From assembly GCA_963778075.1 (NCBI GenBank), contig CAVZTJ010000003.1, forward strand, positions 310,001 through 374,000: DNA of 64,000 bases, written 5' to 3'. Positions 7,880-15,991 of this stretch are shown here, in pieces. The translations under genes were made by a program, and so were the position numbers. Each line of letters starts with the position of its first letter. Positions within the stretch are counted from its first letter, which is position 1. The DNA comes from JASHPR01 sp963778075. GTDB lineage: Bacteria > Actinomycetota > Actinomycetes > Streptosporangiales > Streptosporangiaceae. The notes beneath the pieces were generated by a model that searched no databases, was not told the origin of the DNA, and saw only the letters and a program-made list of their open reading frames with translations.

Positions 7880-8980
7880 ATGCGGGTCCAGGTAGTAGTC
7901 CCCGAGGGGTTCGACAATCCCGGCCAGCCGACCGGCGGCAACGTTTACGACCAGCGCGTTTGCGCCGGATTGGCCGACGCCGGATGGGATGTGCTGGTCA
8001 CGACCGTCGCCGGGGCGTGGCCGGATCCCGGCTCAGGCGCCGGCGCCGACCTGGCCCGCATCGTCTCCGCCATCCCCGACGGTGAGACCGTCCTGATCGA
8101 CGGGCTCATCGCCTCGCCGGCCGCCGCGCAACTGCTGCCGCACACCGGCCGGATACGGATGACGGTGCTGCTGCACATGCCACTGGCCACCGCCGTCGAC
8201 ACACGCCGTGACGCCAGCGCGGAGCGCTCCGAACGGGCCGTGCTCCGCGCGGCCGCAGGGGTGGTCGTTACCAGCGAATGGACCCGCGAGCAGATCCTGA
8301 CCCGGTTCGCGATCCCGGCCCACCGGGTGCACGTCGCCCGGCCCGGCGTCGATCGGGTCGCCGCCCCGGTCCGGCCCGTGCGCGGCCACCTGCTCTGCGC
8401 CGGAGTCCTCAGTCGGCAAAAGGGCCAGGACCTCCTCATCGAGGCACTCGTCGACCTCGCTGACCGGGACTGGCACTGCGTGCTGGCTGGATCGCTCGAC
8501 CGCGACCCGGACTTCGTCGAACAACTGCGGACCCGTATCACGCACCTCGGTTATGGCCACCGCGTCTCGCTCACCGGCGTCCTGGCCGGCGCGGCGCTCA
8601 GCCACGCTTACAGCACTGCCGATCTGCTGGTCGCGCCGTCCCGTTCGGAGACCTACGGCATGACCGTCACCGAGGCGCTCGCCCACGGCCTGCCCGTCAT
8701 AGCCACCGCCGTCGGCGGTCTGCCCGAAGCGCTCGGCTCCGCCGCCGACGGCACCCGCCCCGGTCAACTGGTTCCTCCCGGCGATCCCGCCGCGCTCGCG
8801 GCCGCTCTCGGAACATGGCTGGGTGACGAGCGCCACCGGCACCGGCTACGTGCCGCAGCGCAACGGCGGCGGTCGACCCTGCGCGGCTGGGAGCAGACCA
8901 CGCAGGAAATAGCTATCGCACTGACCACCGGCGCCGAGCAGACCTCGGTTGAGCCCTTCCGGTACCAGCGATCAGGATGA
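7880..8980 (+). CDS. Glycosyltransferase family 4 (GT-B fold)
   Basis: 366 residues from the ATG at 7880, which follows GGAGGG (7863-7868); the ATG at 7862 would place six extra residues in front of the usual MRVQVVVPEG start. The N-lobe opens with PTGGNVYDQRVC, typical of GT4 donors-acceptor loops; the C-lobe has LLCAGVLSRQKGQD (the nucleotide-binding strand with K) and the EX7E element SETYGMTVTEAL near residues 258-269. It transfers a sugar from an NDP- or phospho-donor to a small acceptor or lipid. As part of this cluster it may glycosylate the pterin/pyrimidine-derived product (inference). Followed 15 bases later by the SRPBCC gene with a clear AAGGAG. Confidence 0.85.
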   Translation: MRVQVVVPEGFDNPGQPTGGNVYDQRVCAGLADAGWDVLVTTVAGAWPDPGSGAGADLARIVSAIPDGETVLIDGLIASPAAAQLLPHTGRIRMTVLLHMPLATAVDTRRDASAERSERAVLRAAAGVVVTSEWTREQILTRFAIPAHRVHVARPGVDRVAAPVRPVRGHLLCAGVLSRQKGQDLLIEALVDLADRDWHCVLAGSLDRDPDFVEQLRTRITHLGYGHRVSLTGVLAGAALSHAYSTADLLVAPSRSETYGMTVTEALAHGLPVIATAVGGLPEALGSAADGTRPGQLVPPGDPAALAAALGTWLGDERHRHRLRAAAQRRRSTLRGWEQTTQEIAIALTTGAEQTSVEPFRYQRSG

Positions 8981-8995
8981 AGGAGAAGTCCGCCG

Positions 8996-9463
8996 ATGAC
9001 ATTCAGAACCGAGAGCCGCATAGCAATCGCCAGCAGCGTCCAGGAGGTGTGGGCGTATCTGTGTGACGTCGGTCGCTGGCCGGAGTGGGCGCCGACCGTC
9101 CTCGAGGGCTGGGTCCGCGGAGGAGGTCCGCTTCAGCCCGGCTCACGGGTGGAGCAGCGGGCGAAGCTGATGTTCGGGATGAGCCGCCGCCGGAGCCAGC
9201 AGGTGACCGTGGTGGAGGCGCCCCGCTCCCTGGCGTTTGCCGGGCCAATGGGCACATCCGCGGCGCGCTGGGGAATGGAATTCGAGTCGGCGGACGGTGG
9301 GCAGACCGACGCCATGATGTGGATTGAGGTCGACCTCGCGGGCATCATGCGCGCGATCCCCGCCCGGATGCTCAAAGGCAGGATTCAGCGCGTAAGCGAT
9401 GTCGAGATGGTCGCGATCAAGGCTGCGGTCGAGTCCGCTGTGCGGGAAGGCGCGGAGTCCTAG
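8996..9463 (+). CDS. SRPBCC (START/Bet v 1-like) family protein
   Basis: 155 residues, AAGGAGAA 9 bases before the ATG. The fold is recognised from the start TESRIAIASSVQEVWAYL and CDVGRWPEWAPTV, the helix-grip signature of polyketide-cyclase-like proteins, and the long C-terminal helix (about 125-150). These proteins bind hydrophobic ligands or catalyse simple cyclisation/hydrolysis reactions. The stop is immediately followed by the ATG of a methyltransferase, so the two are one operon, probably with the glycosyltransferase. Ligand unknown. Confidence 0.75.
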   Translation: MTFRTESRIAIASSVQEVWAYLCDVGRWPEWAPTVLEGWVRGGGPLQPGSRVEQRAKLMFGMSRRRSQQVTVVEAPRSLAFAGPMGTSAARWGMEFESADGGQTDAMMWIEVDLAGIMRAIPARMLKGRIQRVSDVEMVAIKAAVESAVREGAES

Positions 9464-10159
9464 ATGACCGGCAGTGCCCAAGAGCGCCTGATCGAGACCT
9501 ACCGCAAGAAGGCGAAGCACTACGACATCACCTCCCGGCTCTATCCCGCGCCCGGCTACCCTCAGCGGTCGCAACGCCTCCGGGCCGTACAAGCGCTCGG
9601 CCTTCGCCCGGGTGACACCGTGGTCGACATCGCATGTGGCACAGGCCTGAACTTCCCGCTGCTTGAGAACCTGGTTGGTCCCGGCGGCCGGATTGTCGGC
9701 GTCGACCTGACCGACGCGATGCTCGCCCGTGCCCAGGATCGGATAGAGGCGAACGGCTGGAGCAATGTCAGCCTCGTGCAAGCCGACGCTGGCGGCTTCG
9801 ACTTCCCGGCCAAGGTCAAGGCGATCCTGTCCACGTACGCCCTGACGCAGGTGCCCGAGTGCGCAGAGGTCATCGCCCAGGGCGCCAAGGCCCTTTCCCA
9901 GGGCGGCCGCTGGGTCGTGCTGGATCTCAAGGTTCCCGGCAACACGCCCGGGTGGCTAGCGCAGCTCGGCACCGCGACTGTGCGGCCTTTCGCCTCCATA
10001 GACGAGTGGCTCATGCGCCGTCCGTGGGAGGCGATTCGCGCGGCCATGCAGGAAGATCTGGCCGATCCCTCCTGGACCGAGTTGTTCTTCGGAACCGCAT
10101 TCCTCGCCGCCGGATCTCGCGGCCCTGGAACCTTCGATCCGCCGCGCCGAGGCGCTTGA
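9464..10159 (+). CDS. Class I SAM-dependent methyltransferase (UbiE-like)
   Basis: 231 residues, ATG directly abutting the previous stop. Starts with YRKKAKHYDITSRLY, as in UbiE/COQ5-type enzymes, then the SAM motif VVDIACGTGLNF (about 52-63), VGVDLTDAMLARA and LSTYALTQVPE. GGRWVVLDLKVPG is the strand that carries the substrate-facing residues. Third methyltransferase in the first 10 kb. Co-directional with the glycosyltransferase and SRPBCC genes, and probably the last gene of their operon because the next start is 34 bases on and encodes an unrelated SDR. Confidence 0.8.
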   Translation: MTGSAQERLIETYRKKAKHYDITSRLYPAPGYPQRSQRLRAVQALGLRPGDTVVDIACGTGLNFPLLENLVGPGGRIVGVDLTDAMLARAQDRIEANGWSNVSLVQADAGGFDFPAKVKAILSTYALTQVPECAEVIAQGAKALSQGGRWVVLDLKVPGNTPGWLAQLGTATVRPFASIDEWLMRRPWEAIRAAMQEDLADPSWTELFFGTAFLAAGSRGPGTFDPPRRGA

Positions 10160-10193
10160 CGACTCCGGGTCTGCCGGTGCTACGTTCCGGCCC

Positions 10194-10946
10194 ATGGCAG
10201 GCAAGGTCGCGATCGTCACGGGTGGCGGTACGGGCATCGGGCGCGCGTCGGCCCTGGCCCTCGGGCGGGACGGGTACTCGGTGGTGATCGCGGGCCGGCG
10301 CCCCGGCCCGCTCGAGCAGACCGTGGCCGACGGCGCGGCCGAGGGTTCGCGCCTGCTGGCCGTGGCTACCGACGTCACCGACCCTGCGGACGTGCAGCGG
10401 CTGTTCGACCGGGCGCAGCAGGAGTTCGGCCGGGTCGATGTGCTGTTCAACAACGCCGGCCGGTCGCTGCCCGCGGTGCCCCTCGAGGACATCTCGTTCG
10501 AGGATTGGCAGTCCGTGGTCGCGGTGAACCTGACCGCGATGTTCCTGTGCACGCAGGCGGCGTTCCGGGTGATGAAGGCGCAGGATCCGCGCGGCGGCCG
10601 GATCATCAACAACGGGTCAATCTCGGCGCACGTGCCGCGGCCGCTGTCGGCGCCCTACACCGCGACCAAGCACGCGGTCACCGGGCTGACCAGGTCGACG
10701 TCCCTGGACGGGCGGGCCTACGACATCGCCTGCGGGCAGATCGACATCGGCAACGCGGTCACCGAGCTGGCGAGCCAGCTCGCGGTCGGGGCGCTGCAGC
10801 CCGACGGCAGCACCCGCGCCGAGCCGATGATGGACGTCGCGCTGGTCGGCGACGCAGTGGTGCAGATGGCCAACCTGCCGCCAGAGGCGAACGTCCAGTT
10901 CATGACGCTGATGGCCACGAAGATGCCGTTCATCGGGCGCGGCTAA
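10194..10946 (+). CDS. Short-chain dehydrogenase/reductase (SDR)
   Basis: 250 residues of classical SDR length. Motifs in order: nucleotide-binding TGGGTGIG (9-16), NNAG (about 89-92), catalytic Ser in NNGSIS and the YTATK (Y-x-x-x-K) pair. An Arg in IAGRR after strand 2 suggests NADP preference. Its stop codon overlaps the convergent TetR gene's stop by 4 bases (10943-10946), so the two genes share their last bases. Substrate unknown; it lies beside the TetR/GNAT operon rather than clearly within the methyltransferase operon. Confidence 0.85.
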   Translation: MAGKVAIVTGGGTGIGRASALALGRDGYSVVIAGRRPGPLEQTVADGAAEGSRLLAVATDVTDPADVQRLFDRAQQEFGRVDVLFNNAGRSLPAVPLEDISFEDWQSVVAVNLTAMFLCTQAAFRVMKAQDPRGGRIINNGSISAHVPRPLSAPYTATKHAVTGLTRSTSLDGRAYDIACGQIDIGNAVTELASQLAVGALQPDGSTRAEPMMDVALVGDAVVQMANLPPEANVQFMTLMATKMPFIGRG

Positions 10947-11527
10947 GCCGCCCGCAGCGCTTCCAGCAGCAACATCACGGACTCGGTGGTCCGCGCGAGG
11001 TCGCCGGTGGCCAGCAGGTCGAGCATGGCACCGCGCAGCACCCCAAGCACCGCGGTGCGCTCGGCGGCGCCCGCCCGGCTGTCCCGCCGGGCCGGCGGCT
11101 GCCGCGACGCCAGCAGGCCGAGCCAGTCCTGCACGGTCTGCGCCGCGAAGTCGCCCCACGGCCCGGCCGGGTCCACCAGCGACCGCGCGTAGGCCTCGAC
11201 CCACAGCCCGAGCAGCAGACGATGATCCGGGGCTGACAGCCAGTCCCACACCTGACGGGCGGAATCGGCCAGGCCCACACCCTCGACTTCCTTGAACGCG
11301 TCGATCGCCGCGAGCTCGTCCGCCCTGGCCCGGTCCAGCAGCGCCCGGATCAGCGCGTCCTTCGAGCCGTACAGGAAAAGGAGCACCCGCGGGCTGGAAC
11401 CAATTGCCCTGGCCAGCGGACGCAGCGACATGTCGGCCAGGCCGTGGGCGAGCACGTACTGGTACGCGAGCTCGAGCAGCTCGTCCTGCCGGGCTGACGG
11501 CGCACGGCCAGCCGCCACCACCGTCAT
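10943..11527 (-). CDS. TetR-family transcriptional regulator
   Basis: 194 residues. The N-terminal helix-turn-helix is visible: ELLELAYQYVLAHG, then MSLRPLARAIGSSPRVLLFLYGSKDALIRALL, the standard TetR helix 2-3-4 arrangement. The remaining ~140 residues form the ligand/dimerisation part. Its ATG overlaps the stop of the GNAT gene (ATGA at 11524-11527), so it is the second gene of a GNAT-TetR operon. A dyad just upstream of the operon (12119-12140) is a plausible autoregulatory operator. It may also control the convergent SDR, but no matching site was seen there. Confidence 0.85.
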   Translation of the reverse strand: MTVVAAGRAPSARQDELLELAYQYVLAHGLADMSLRPLARAIGSSPRVLLFLYGSKDALIRALLDRARADELAAIDAFKEVEGVGLADSARQVWDWLSAPDHRLLLGLWVEAYARSLVDPAGPWGDFAAQTVQDWLGLLASRQPPARRDSRAGAAERTAVLGVLRGAMLDLLATGDLARTTESVMLLLEALRAA

Positions 11528-12096
11528 CGGGCGGCCGCCGACAGCTCGCCTGCCAGGTCCAGCTCGTAGTACTGGCCGGTCAGGTCGACCCCGAAGCTGT
11601 GGTGCGGCTCCTCGCTGACCAGGGAGAACCCCGCAGCCAGGTAGATGCGCCGGGCGGCCGCGAGGGGCTCGTTGGTCCACAGGATCATGCGACGATAGCC
11701 CGCCATCCGTGCGAACTCGATGCACTCGGCGACCAGCCGCCGGCCCAGGTGCCGTCCCCGCGCGGCCGGGTCGACCAGCAGGATGCGCAGCTGCGCGGTT
11801 TCCGCGTCCTTGGCGACCAGGAACACGCACCCGGCCCGCTGGCCGCCGGTCTCGGCGATCCAGGCGGCTTCGCGCCGCGGGTCGGGTGCGGCCGCGTAGT
11901 CGGCCACGATCTTCGCGACCAGCGCCTCGAACTCGCCGTTGAAGCCGTACTCGGCCGCGTAGATCTCGCCGTGCGCCATCACCACCCAGCCCAGGTCTCC
12001 GGGGCGCCCCAGCGGCCTGATCGCGGTCCCGCCCGCCCCAACCGCCACGCCCTTCCCGCCCGCCAGACCCTTCGCGTCCGCGGCACCCTTCGTCAC
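11524..12096 (-). CDS. GNAT N-acetyltransferase (like the C-terminal half of MarR-GNAT proteins)
   Basis: 190 residues from the GTG at 12096, which has GAGGAGG 8 bases upstream; a TTG at 12120 would add 8 residues before that site. The acetyl-CoA loop is ARGRHLGRRLV (R/Q-x-x-G-x-G/A type) after strand LRILLVDPA, and YLAAGFSLVSEE is the C-terminal AGF element. IRPLGRPGDLGWVVMAHGEIYAAEYG is the region normally found after a MarR domain in two-domain regulators; here the MarR half is absent. First gene of the operon with TetR. Acceptor unknown. Confidence 0.85.
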   Translation of the reverse strand: MTKGAADAKGLAGGKGVAVGAGGTAIRPLGRPGDLGWVVMAHGEIYAAEYGFNGEFEALVAKIVADYAAAPDPRREAAWIAETGGQRAGCVFLVAKDAETAQLRILLVDPAARGRHLGRRLVAECIEFARMAGYRRMILWTNEPLAAARRIYLAAGFSLVSEEPHHSFGVDLTGQYYELDLAGELSAAAR

Positions 12097-12118
12097 TACA
12101 CCGACCTCCTCGCCCGCC

Positions 12119-12140
12119 AACTGACACGACTGTTTCAGTT
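12119..12140. promoter_or_regulatory. Candidate TetR operator (inverted repeat)
   Basis: AACTGA (12119-12124) and TCAGTT (12135-12140) are perfect inverted arms around 10 bases, with an additional AC/GT match inside. The dyad lies 23 bases upstream of the GNAT start, in the promoter/leader of the GNAT-TetR operon, where a TetR repressor would bind to regulate itself. A related half-site (TTTCAGTG) follows near 12176. Position and symmetry are seen; binding is inferred. Confidence 0.4.
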
Positions 12141-12202
12141 CCAGCGTAGCCGTTGCCGCACCGCTGATCCACTCGTTTCAGTGTGCTCCCCATCGGGCCA
12201 TA

Positions 12203-12625
12203 TGGCGGACAGCCAGCCTGCTGACGTATCTCGCCGACCAGGCCAGGGCCGAGCGTGCTGAATCCAGCGGGCTGGATCCGCTGGATGCGGTGGTGCTCGC
12301 CAGCCAGCAGAATGCCGCGTCCGACGGCGGCGGTGACATCCTCACCACGGCCGAGCTGACCCGGGCCTCGGCGCTGATGACCGGCATGTCTGCCGCCCAG
12401 CAACAGGCGTTTGAGCGGCTGCTGGCCAATGCGAAGTCGCCGGCCGAGGCCGCGTACCTGATGAAGGCGCTGGTGCCGCAGCGGTATACGTTCCTTGCCA
12501 AGGCGGCGGGCACCACCACGATGGTCTGGACCGAGTACGCGCTCGGCTGCGGCGGCCAGGCCGGGCACCGGTGCGTGGGGGTCATCCAGCCGATCCGGGT
12601 GACCGTCACCGAGCAATCCGGGTGA
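12203..12625 (+). pseudogene. 5'-truncated gene remnant of unknown family
   Basis: An open frame without any usable start codon before a GTG at 12290. The readable part is helix-rich and actinobacterial in style (LTYLADQARAERAESSGLD, then ELTRASALMTGMSAAQQQ and AEAAYLMKALVPQR), and ends by running into the 23-bp tandem repeat, which supplies an artificial C-terminus. Coding character stops near 12545. It looks like the surviving middle of a larger gene, truncated on both sides. Family not recognised. Confidence 0.45.
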
Positions 12626-12661
12626 CCGTCACCAAGCAATCCGGATGACCGTCACGAAGTA
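12593..12661. repeat. Three tandem copies of a 23-bp unit
   Basis: Units at 12593-12615, 12616-12638 and 12639-12661 share ATCCGGGTGACCGTCACC-type sequence with two or three substitutions in the last copies. The unit contains the dyad GGTGACCGTCACC. It sits between the broken remnant and the permease gene. The length is not a multiple of three, so it is not a protein repeat. Confidence 0.9.
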
Positions 12662-12758
12662 AGCCACCGGGCCTCTCGCGCATCTGCCGACACGGCAATC
12701 TATTGCAACCCCGCGCTCCCTGATTTATGACCGTAATAACCGGCATAAGGGGGCTGGC

Positions 12759-14264
12759 ATGACAGCCACACGTTCGGCCGCGGACTCTGCTGGACTCAAC
12801 AGGGGGGCCATCGGCCTTCGTGAGGTCCTGTTCCAGGCGGTGACGTCGATGGCGCCGGCGGGCGCCCTGGCCCTGTCGATCTCGCTCGGCGCCACCTATG
12901 CGGGCGGGGCTCTGCCGCTGGCCGTGCTGCTCGCGCTCGTCGGCTGCCTGCTGGTGGCCAGCTCGATCGGGCAGCTCGCCCGGCACCTGCCGTCGGCGGG
13001 CAGCATCTACACCTACCCGGCCGTTGGCATCCACCCGTCGATCGGGTTCCTGGTCGGCTGGGGCTACTCGCTGATCGAGATGCTGATCGGGCCGACCACG
13101 ATGGTGCTGTTCGGCTACCTGGTCTCGTCGGTCACGCAGACCGAGTTCCACTGGCCGTTCACCACGGTCTGGGTGATCTTCCTGATCGTGGCGGCGCTCG
13201 TGATCGCGGGCCTGAACTTCCGCGGCGTCGTGGTCAGCGCGGGAACCGGAACGGTGCTCGGTGCGCTGGAGATCCTCATCTTCGTGGTACTGGCCGTCTG
13301 GCTGATCGTCAAGGCGGGCTCGGCCAACACCGGCTCGGTGTTCACCCTGCACTACGCCACGCTCAAGGGCTACCACGGCTTCTCCGGCGTCGTGGCCGGC
13401 TCGGTCTACACGATCCTGGCGTTCATCGGCTTCGAGGCCGCGGCGCCGCTGGCCGAGGAGGCGCGCAACCCGCGCCGCACGATCGGCATCGCGGTCATGA
13501 CGTCCTGCCTGGTCATCGGGCTGTTCTACGTCCTCGGCACGTACGCCGGCGACGTGTTCTTCGGCCCGGGCAAGTTCGCGGCCTTCGGCCTGCTGAACGG
13601 CGGCAGCCCGTGGATCCAGCTGGCCCGCGACGTCTGGGGTATCGGCTGGGTGATCGCGTTCCTGGCGATCCTCAACTCGACCTTCGCCAACGGCAACGCG
13701 GGCACACTGGCCACGACCCGGACCTGGTTCGCGATGGCCAGGGTCGGGCTGCTGCCGCGCCCGCTCGCCGCCACCCACCCGAAGTACCGGTCGCCGTACG
13801 TCGGCGTGATCGTCCAGTTCGTGCTCACGCTCGCGATCGGGATCCCGCTCGGCATCCACTTCGGCCCGGTGGACACGTTCTCGCTGCTGGCGACCATCCT
13901 CACCGGGATCATGGTCGCGATCTACATCATCTTCAACTTGTCGTGCATCCTGTACTACCTGCGCTTCCAGCGCTCGGAATTCAACTGGTTCCTGCACCTG
14001 GTGGTGCCGGTGGTGGGCATCCTCGCGTTCCTGCCCGTCTGGTTCACCGCGCTCGGCATCGGCAAGTCTGTGCTGAAGTTCGTCTCGCCGCTGAGCTACC
14101 CGGACAGCGAGGTCGGGCTGATCATCGGGGTCTGGTTCCTGATCGGGCTCGCGGTCTTGATCTACTTGTACGCACGGCACCCTTCGCGGCTGCCGGAGAT
14201 GCGGCAGGTGTTCGCTGACGAGCCGGTGGCCGCCACGGCGGCCACGCCAACAGAGGGAGCGTAA
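12759..14264 (+). CDS. APC-family amino acid permease
   Basis: 501 residues with about twelve hydrophobic segments, the usual APC length. The N-terminal ALALSISLGATYAGGALPLA and SIGQLARHLPSAGSIYTY segments match TM1-TM2 with the unwound GxG-type substrate loop, and FIGFEAAAPLAEEARNPRR is the TM6/loop signature of APC permeases (F-E-x3-x-EE-x-NP). Imports an amino acid or amine by proton symport at the cytoplasmic membrane. Its TAA overlaps the ATG of the hydrolase gene (TAATG), so uptake and hydrolysis of an amino-acid amide or small peptide are probably coupled (inference). Preceded by 97 bases including the tandem repeat end. Confidence 0.9.
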   Translation: MTATRSAADSAGLNRGAIGLREVLFQAVTSMAPAGALALSISLGATYAGGALPLAVLLALVGCLLVASSIGQLARHLPSAGSIYTYPAVGIHPSIGFLVGWGYSLIEMLIGPTTMVLFGYLVSSVTQTEFHWPFTTVWVIFLIVAALVIAGLNFRGVVVSAGTGTVLGALEILIFVVLAVWLIVKAGSANTGSVFTLHYATLKGYHGFSGVVAGSVYTILAFIGFEAAAPLAEEARNPRRTIGIAVMTSCLVIGLFYVLGTYAGDVFFGPGKFAAFGLLNGGSPWIQLARDVWGIGWVIAFLAILNSTFANGNAGTLATTRTWFAMARVGLLPRPLAATHPKYRSPYVGVIVQFVLTLAIGIPLGIHFGPVDTFSLLATILTGIMVAIYIIFNLSCILYYLRFQRSEFNWFLHLVVPVVGILAFLPVWFTALGIGKSVLKFVSPLSYPDSEVGLIIGVWFLIGLAVLIYLYARHPSRLPEMRQVFADEPVAATAATPTEGA

Positions 14265-15126
14265 TGGCGCAAGAGGGGTTCATCGAGGTCACCGGCGGCC
14301 GGGTCTGGTACCGCTCGCTCGGCGAAGGCGGGATACCGCTGCTCTGCCTGCACGGCGGGCCCGGGTTCACCCACTATTACCTGGAACCCCTCGAGGCGCT
14401 GGCGGACGAGCGTCAGGTGATCTTCTACGACCAGCTCGGCTGCGGCAAGTCCGACCGGCCCGAAGACGTCACGTTGTGGACCGTCGAAAGATTCGTCGAG
14501 GAACTCGTGACCGTCCGCGAGACCCTGGGCCTGGACCGGCTGCATCTGTTCGGCAGTTCCTGGGGCGGGATGCTGGCGCAGCAGTATGTGCTGGACCGCA
14601 AGCCCGAGCTGGAGAGCCTGATCCTGTGCGGCAGCCCGGCCAGCATGATCAGGTGGGTCAAGGACTGCGACGAACTGCTCGCGGCGGAGCCCGACGAGGT
14701 GCGCCGGGTCATCCGCGAGCACGAGGAGGCCGGCTTCACCGCCTGCCCCGAGTACCAGGCGGCCATCCTCGGCTTCTACCGGGCGCACGTCTGCCGGCTC
14801 TCGCCGTGGCCGGCCTGGAGCGGTCCTTCGCCGAGGCCGGTTACTCCGTGTACAACACGATGAACGGCCCGAGCGAGTTCACGGTCACCGGAACGCTGAA
14901 GACCTGGGACATCATGGACCGGCTCGGCGAGATCACGGTGCCCACGCTGCTGGTCGGCGGCAGGTACGACGAGTGCCGGCCGTCCCACCTGGAGGAGATG
15001 CACCGGCGGATCCCCGGCTCGCAGCTCGAGATCATCGAGGACGCGTCCCACCTCTGCTTCGCCGAGCAGCCGGACGAGTTCACCGCGCTGGCGAACGCGT
15101 TCCTGGCCAGCGTCGAGTCGCCCTGA
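14264..15126 (+). pseudogene. Proline-iminopeptidase-family alpha/beta hydrolase with a one-base frameshift
   Basis: The first ~183 residues contain HGGPGFTHYY (oxyanion loop HGGPG), FYDQLGCGKSD and the nucleophile elbow GSSWGGM. Near 14806-14816 the frame shifts by the loss of one base: downstream, LERSFAEAGYSVYNTMNG, VGGRYDE (acid Asp) and EDASHLCF (catalytic His) continue in another frame to 15126. Restoring one base gives 287 residues, the size of family members that cleave N-terminal proline or amino-acid amides. All triad residues survive, so this is either very recent inactivation or a sequence error. Coupled to the permease by TAATG. Confidence 0.8.
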
Positions 15127-15136
15127 ACAGGCCACC

Positions 15137-15982
15137 TCAGTAGCCGAGGTCCTTAAGGAAACGGATCATGGTGCGCACCCGGGTCGCGTTCTCATCCACG
15201 TTCGGCCAGTAGCCCGCGACCAGGGGCGCCACGCCCCGTGCAGCGGCTGTGAGCTGGGCGGCGGTGGCGCCGTCCCAGTTGACCCTGGTGCGCCCGATGC
15301 CCGCCAGAAACGTCACACCCTGGCTCACGTCGCGTACCTGGGCCTCGACCGCGGCGGTCACCGAGCGGTATCGGGCGGCGTCGGTTTCGAGCGCCTGGGA
15401 CTGGAACTCGTACACGTCGCCGGGCCGCAGCCAGCGGGCGGCCGAGGCGAGGCGGTGGCGGACGTACGCCTCATAGTTCCGCTCCCCCTGGGCAACCGGA
15501 TACTGCGGTCTGGCACCCGGGTACGCGGGGTTCGGCTTGTTGCTGCACAGGTCGAGGCTGGGGCTGAGCACCACCGGGAACCCCAGCTCGTGCGCTTTGC
15601 GGCAGAACAGCTCCGCGTGGCTCACCCCGGGGTGCGGGTTGTGCAGCCAGGCGCCCTTCTCGACCGGCGGCGTGAAGTTCCAGCTCTCCGGGTCGTACTG
15701 CACGGCCTGCACCCACCCCGGCAGCCCGGCGGAGACGGCGTCGAGCAGGCCGTCCGTCCCGTTCTGGAACGCCGCGAACTTCAGCACCGCGACGCCGGTA
15801 TAGCCCGGAGGTACCGGGCTCCTGGTGGCGGTCCCTTCGCCGTGGTAGAGCACCGAGAACCAGGTGCTGCCCTGGCCGAACGCGCTGCGCGCCACGGCCG
15901 GATCGCCGCCCAGACCGCTGTTGGTCAGGGCGCTGAACGTGCCGTAACGGGGAACCAGCCAGGTCATCCGGGCGGCGGTCAC
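15137..15982 (-). CDS. Hypothetical protein, possible TIM-barrel-like
   Basis: 281 residues with no family I can name with confidence. The sequence has alternating short hydrophobic strands and helices with conserved-looking Trp/Tyr (MTWLVPRYGTF, VQAVQYDPESWNFTPP, FPVVLSPSLDLCSN, VTFLAGIGRTR, APLVAGYWPNVD), which resembles a glycosidase- or phospholipase-like (beta/alpha) barrel. No signal peptide or membrane segment is obvious; start GTG 15982, with an in-frame ATG at 15967. It ends 11 bases from the convergent hydrolase and follows the methyltransferase on the same strand with a 9-base gap, so it is the second gene of that operon. Confidence 0.6.
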   Translation of the reverse strand: MTAARMTWLVPRYGTFSALTNSGLGGDPAVARSAFGQGSTWFSVLYHGEGTATRSPVPPGYTGVAVLKFAAFQNGTDGLLDAVSAGLPGWVQAVQYDPESWNFTPPVEKGAWLHNPHPGVSHAELFCRKAHELGFPVVLSPSLDLCSNKPNPAYPGARPQYPVAQGERNYEAYVRHRLASAARWLRPGDVYEFQSQALETDAARYRSVTAAVEAQVRDVSQGVTFLAGIGRTRVNWDGATAAQLTAAARGVAPLVAGYWPNVDENATRVRTMIRFLKDLGY

Positions 15983-15991
15983 GCCCCCAAG

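Noticed and set aside
10943..12616. A 557-codon open frame on the minus strand covering the GNAT, TetR and upstream region
   Set aside because: It is the TetR frame extended upstream through the GNAT gene in a non-coding phase; the true genes are the coupled GNAT and TetR.
12606..14180. 524-codon minus-strand frame, very rich in Asp/Glu/Arg/His/Gln
   Set aside because: Antisense shadow of the APC permease produced by high-GC codon bias; no start signal or family.
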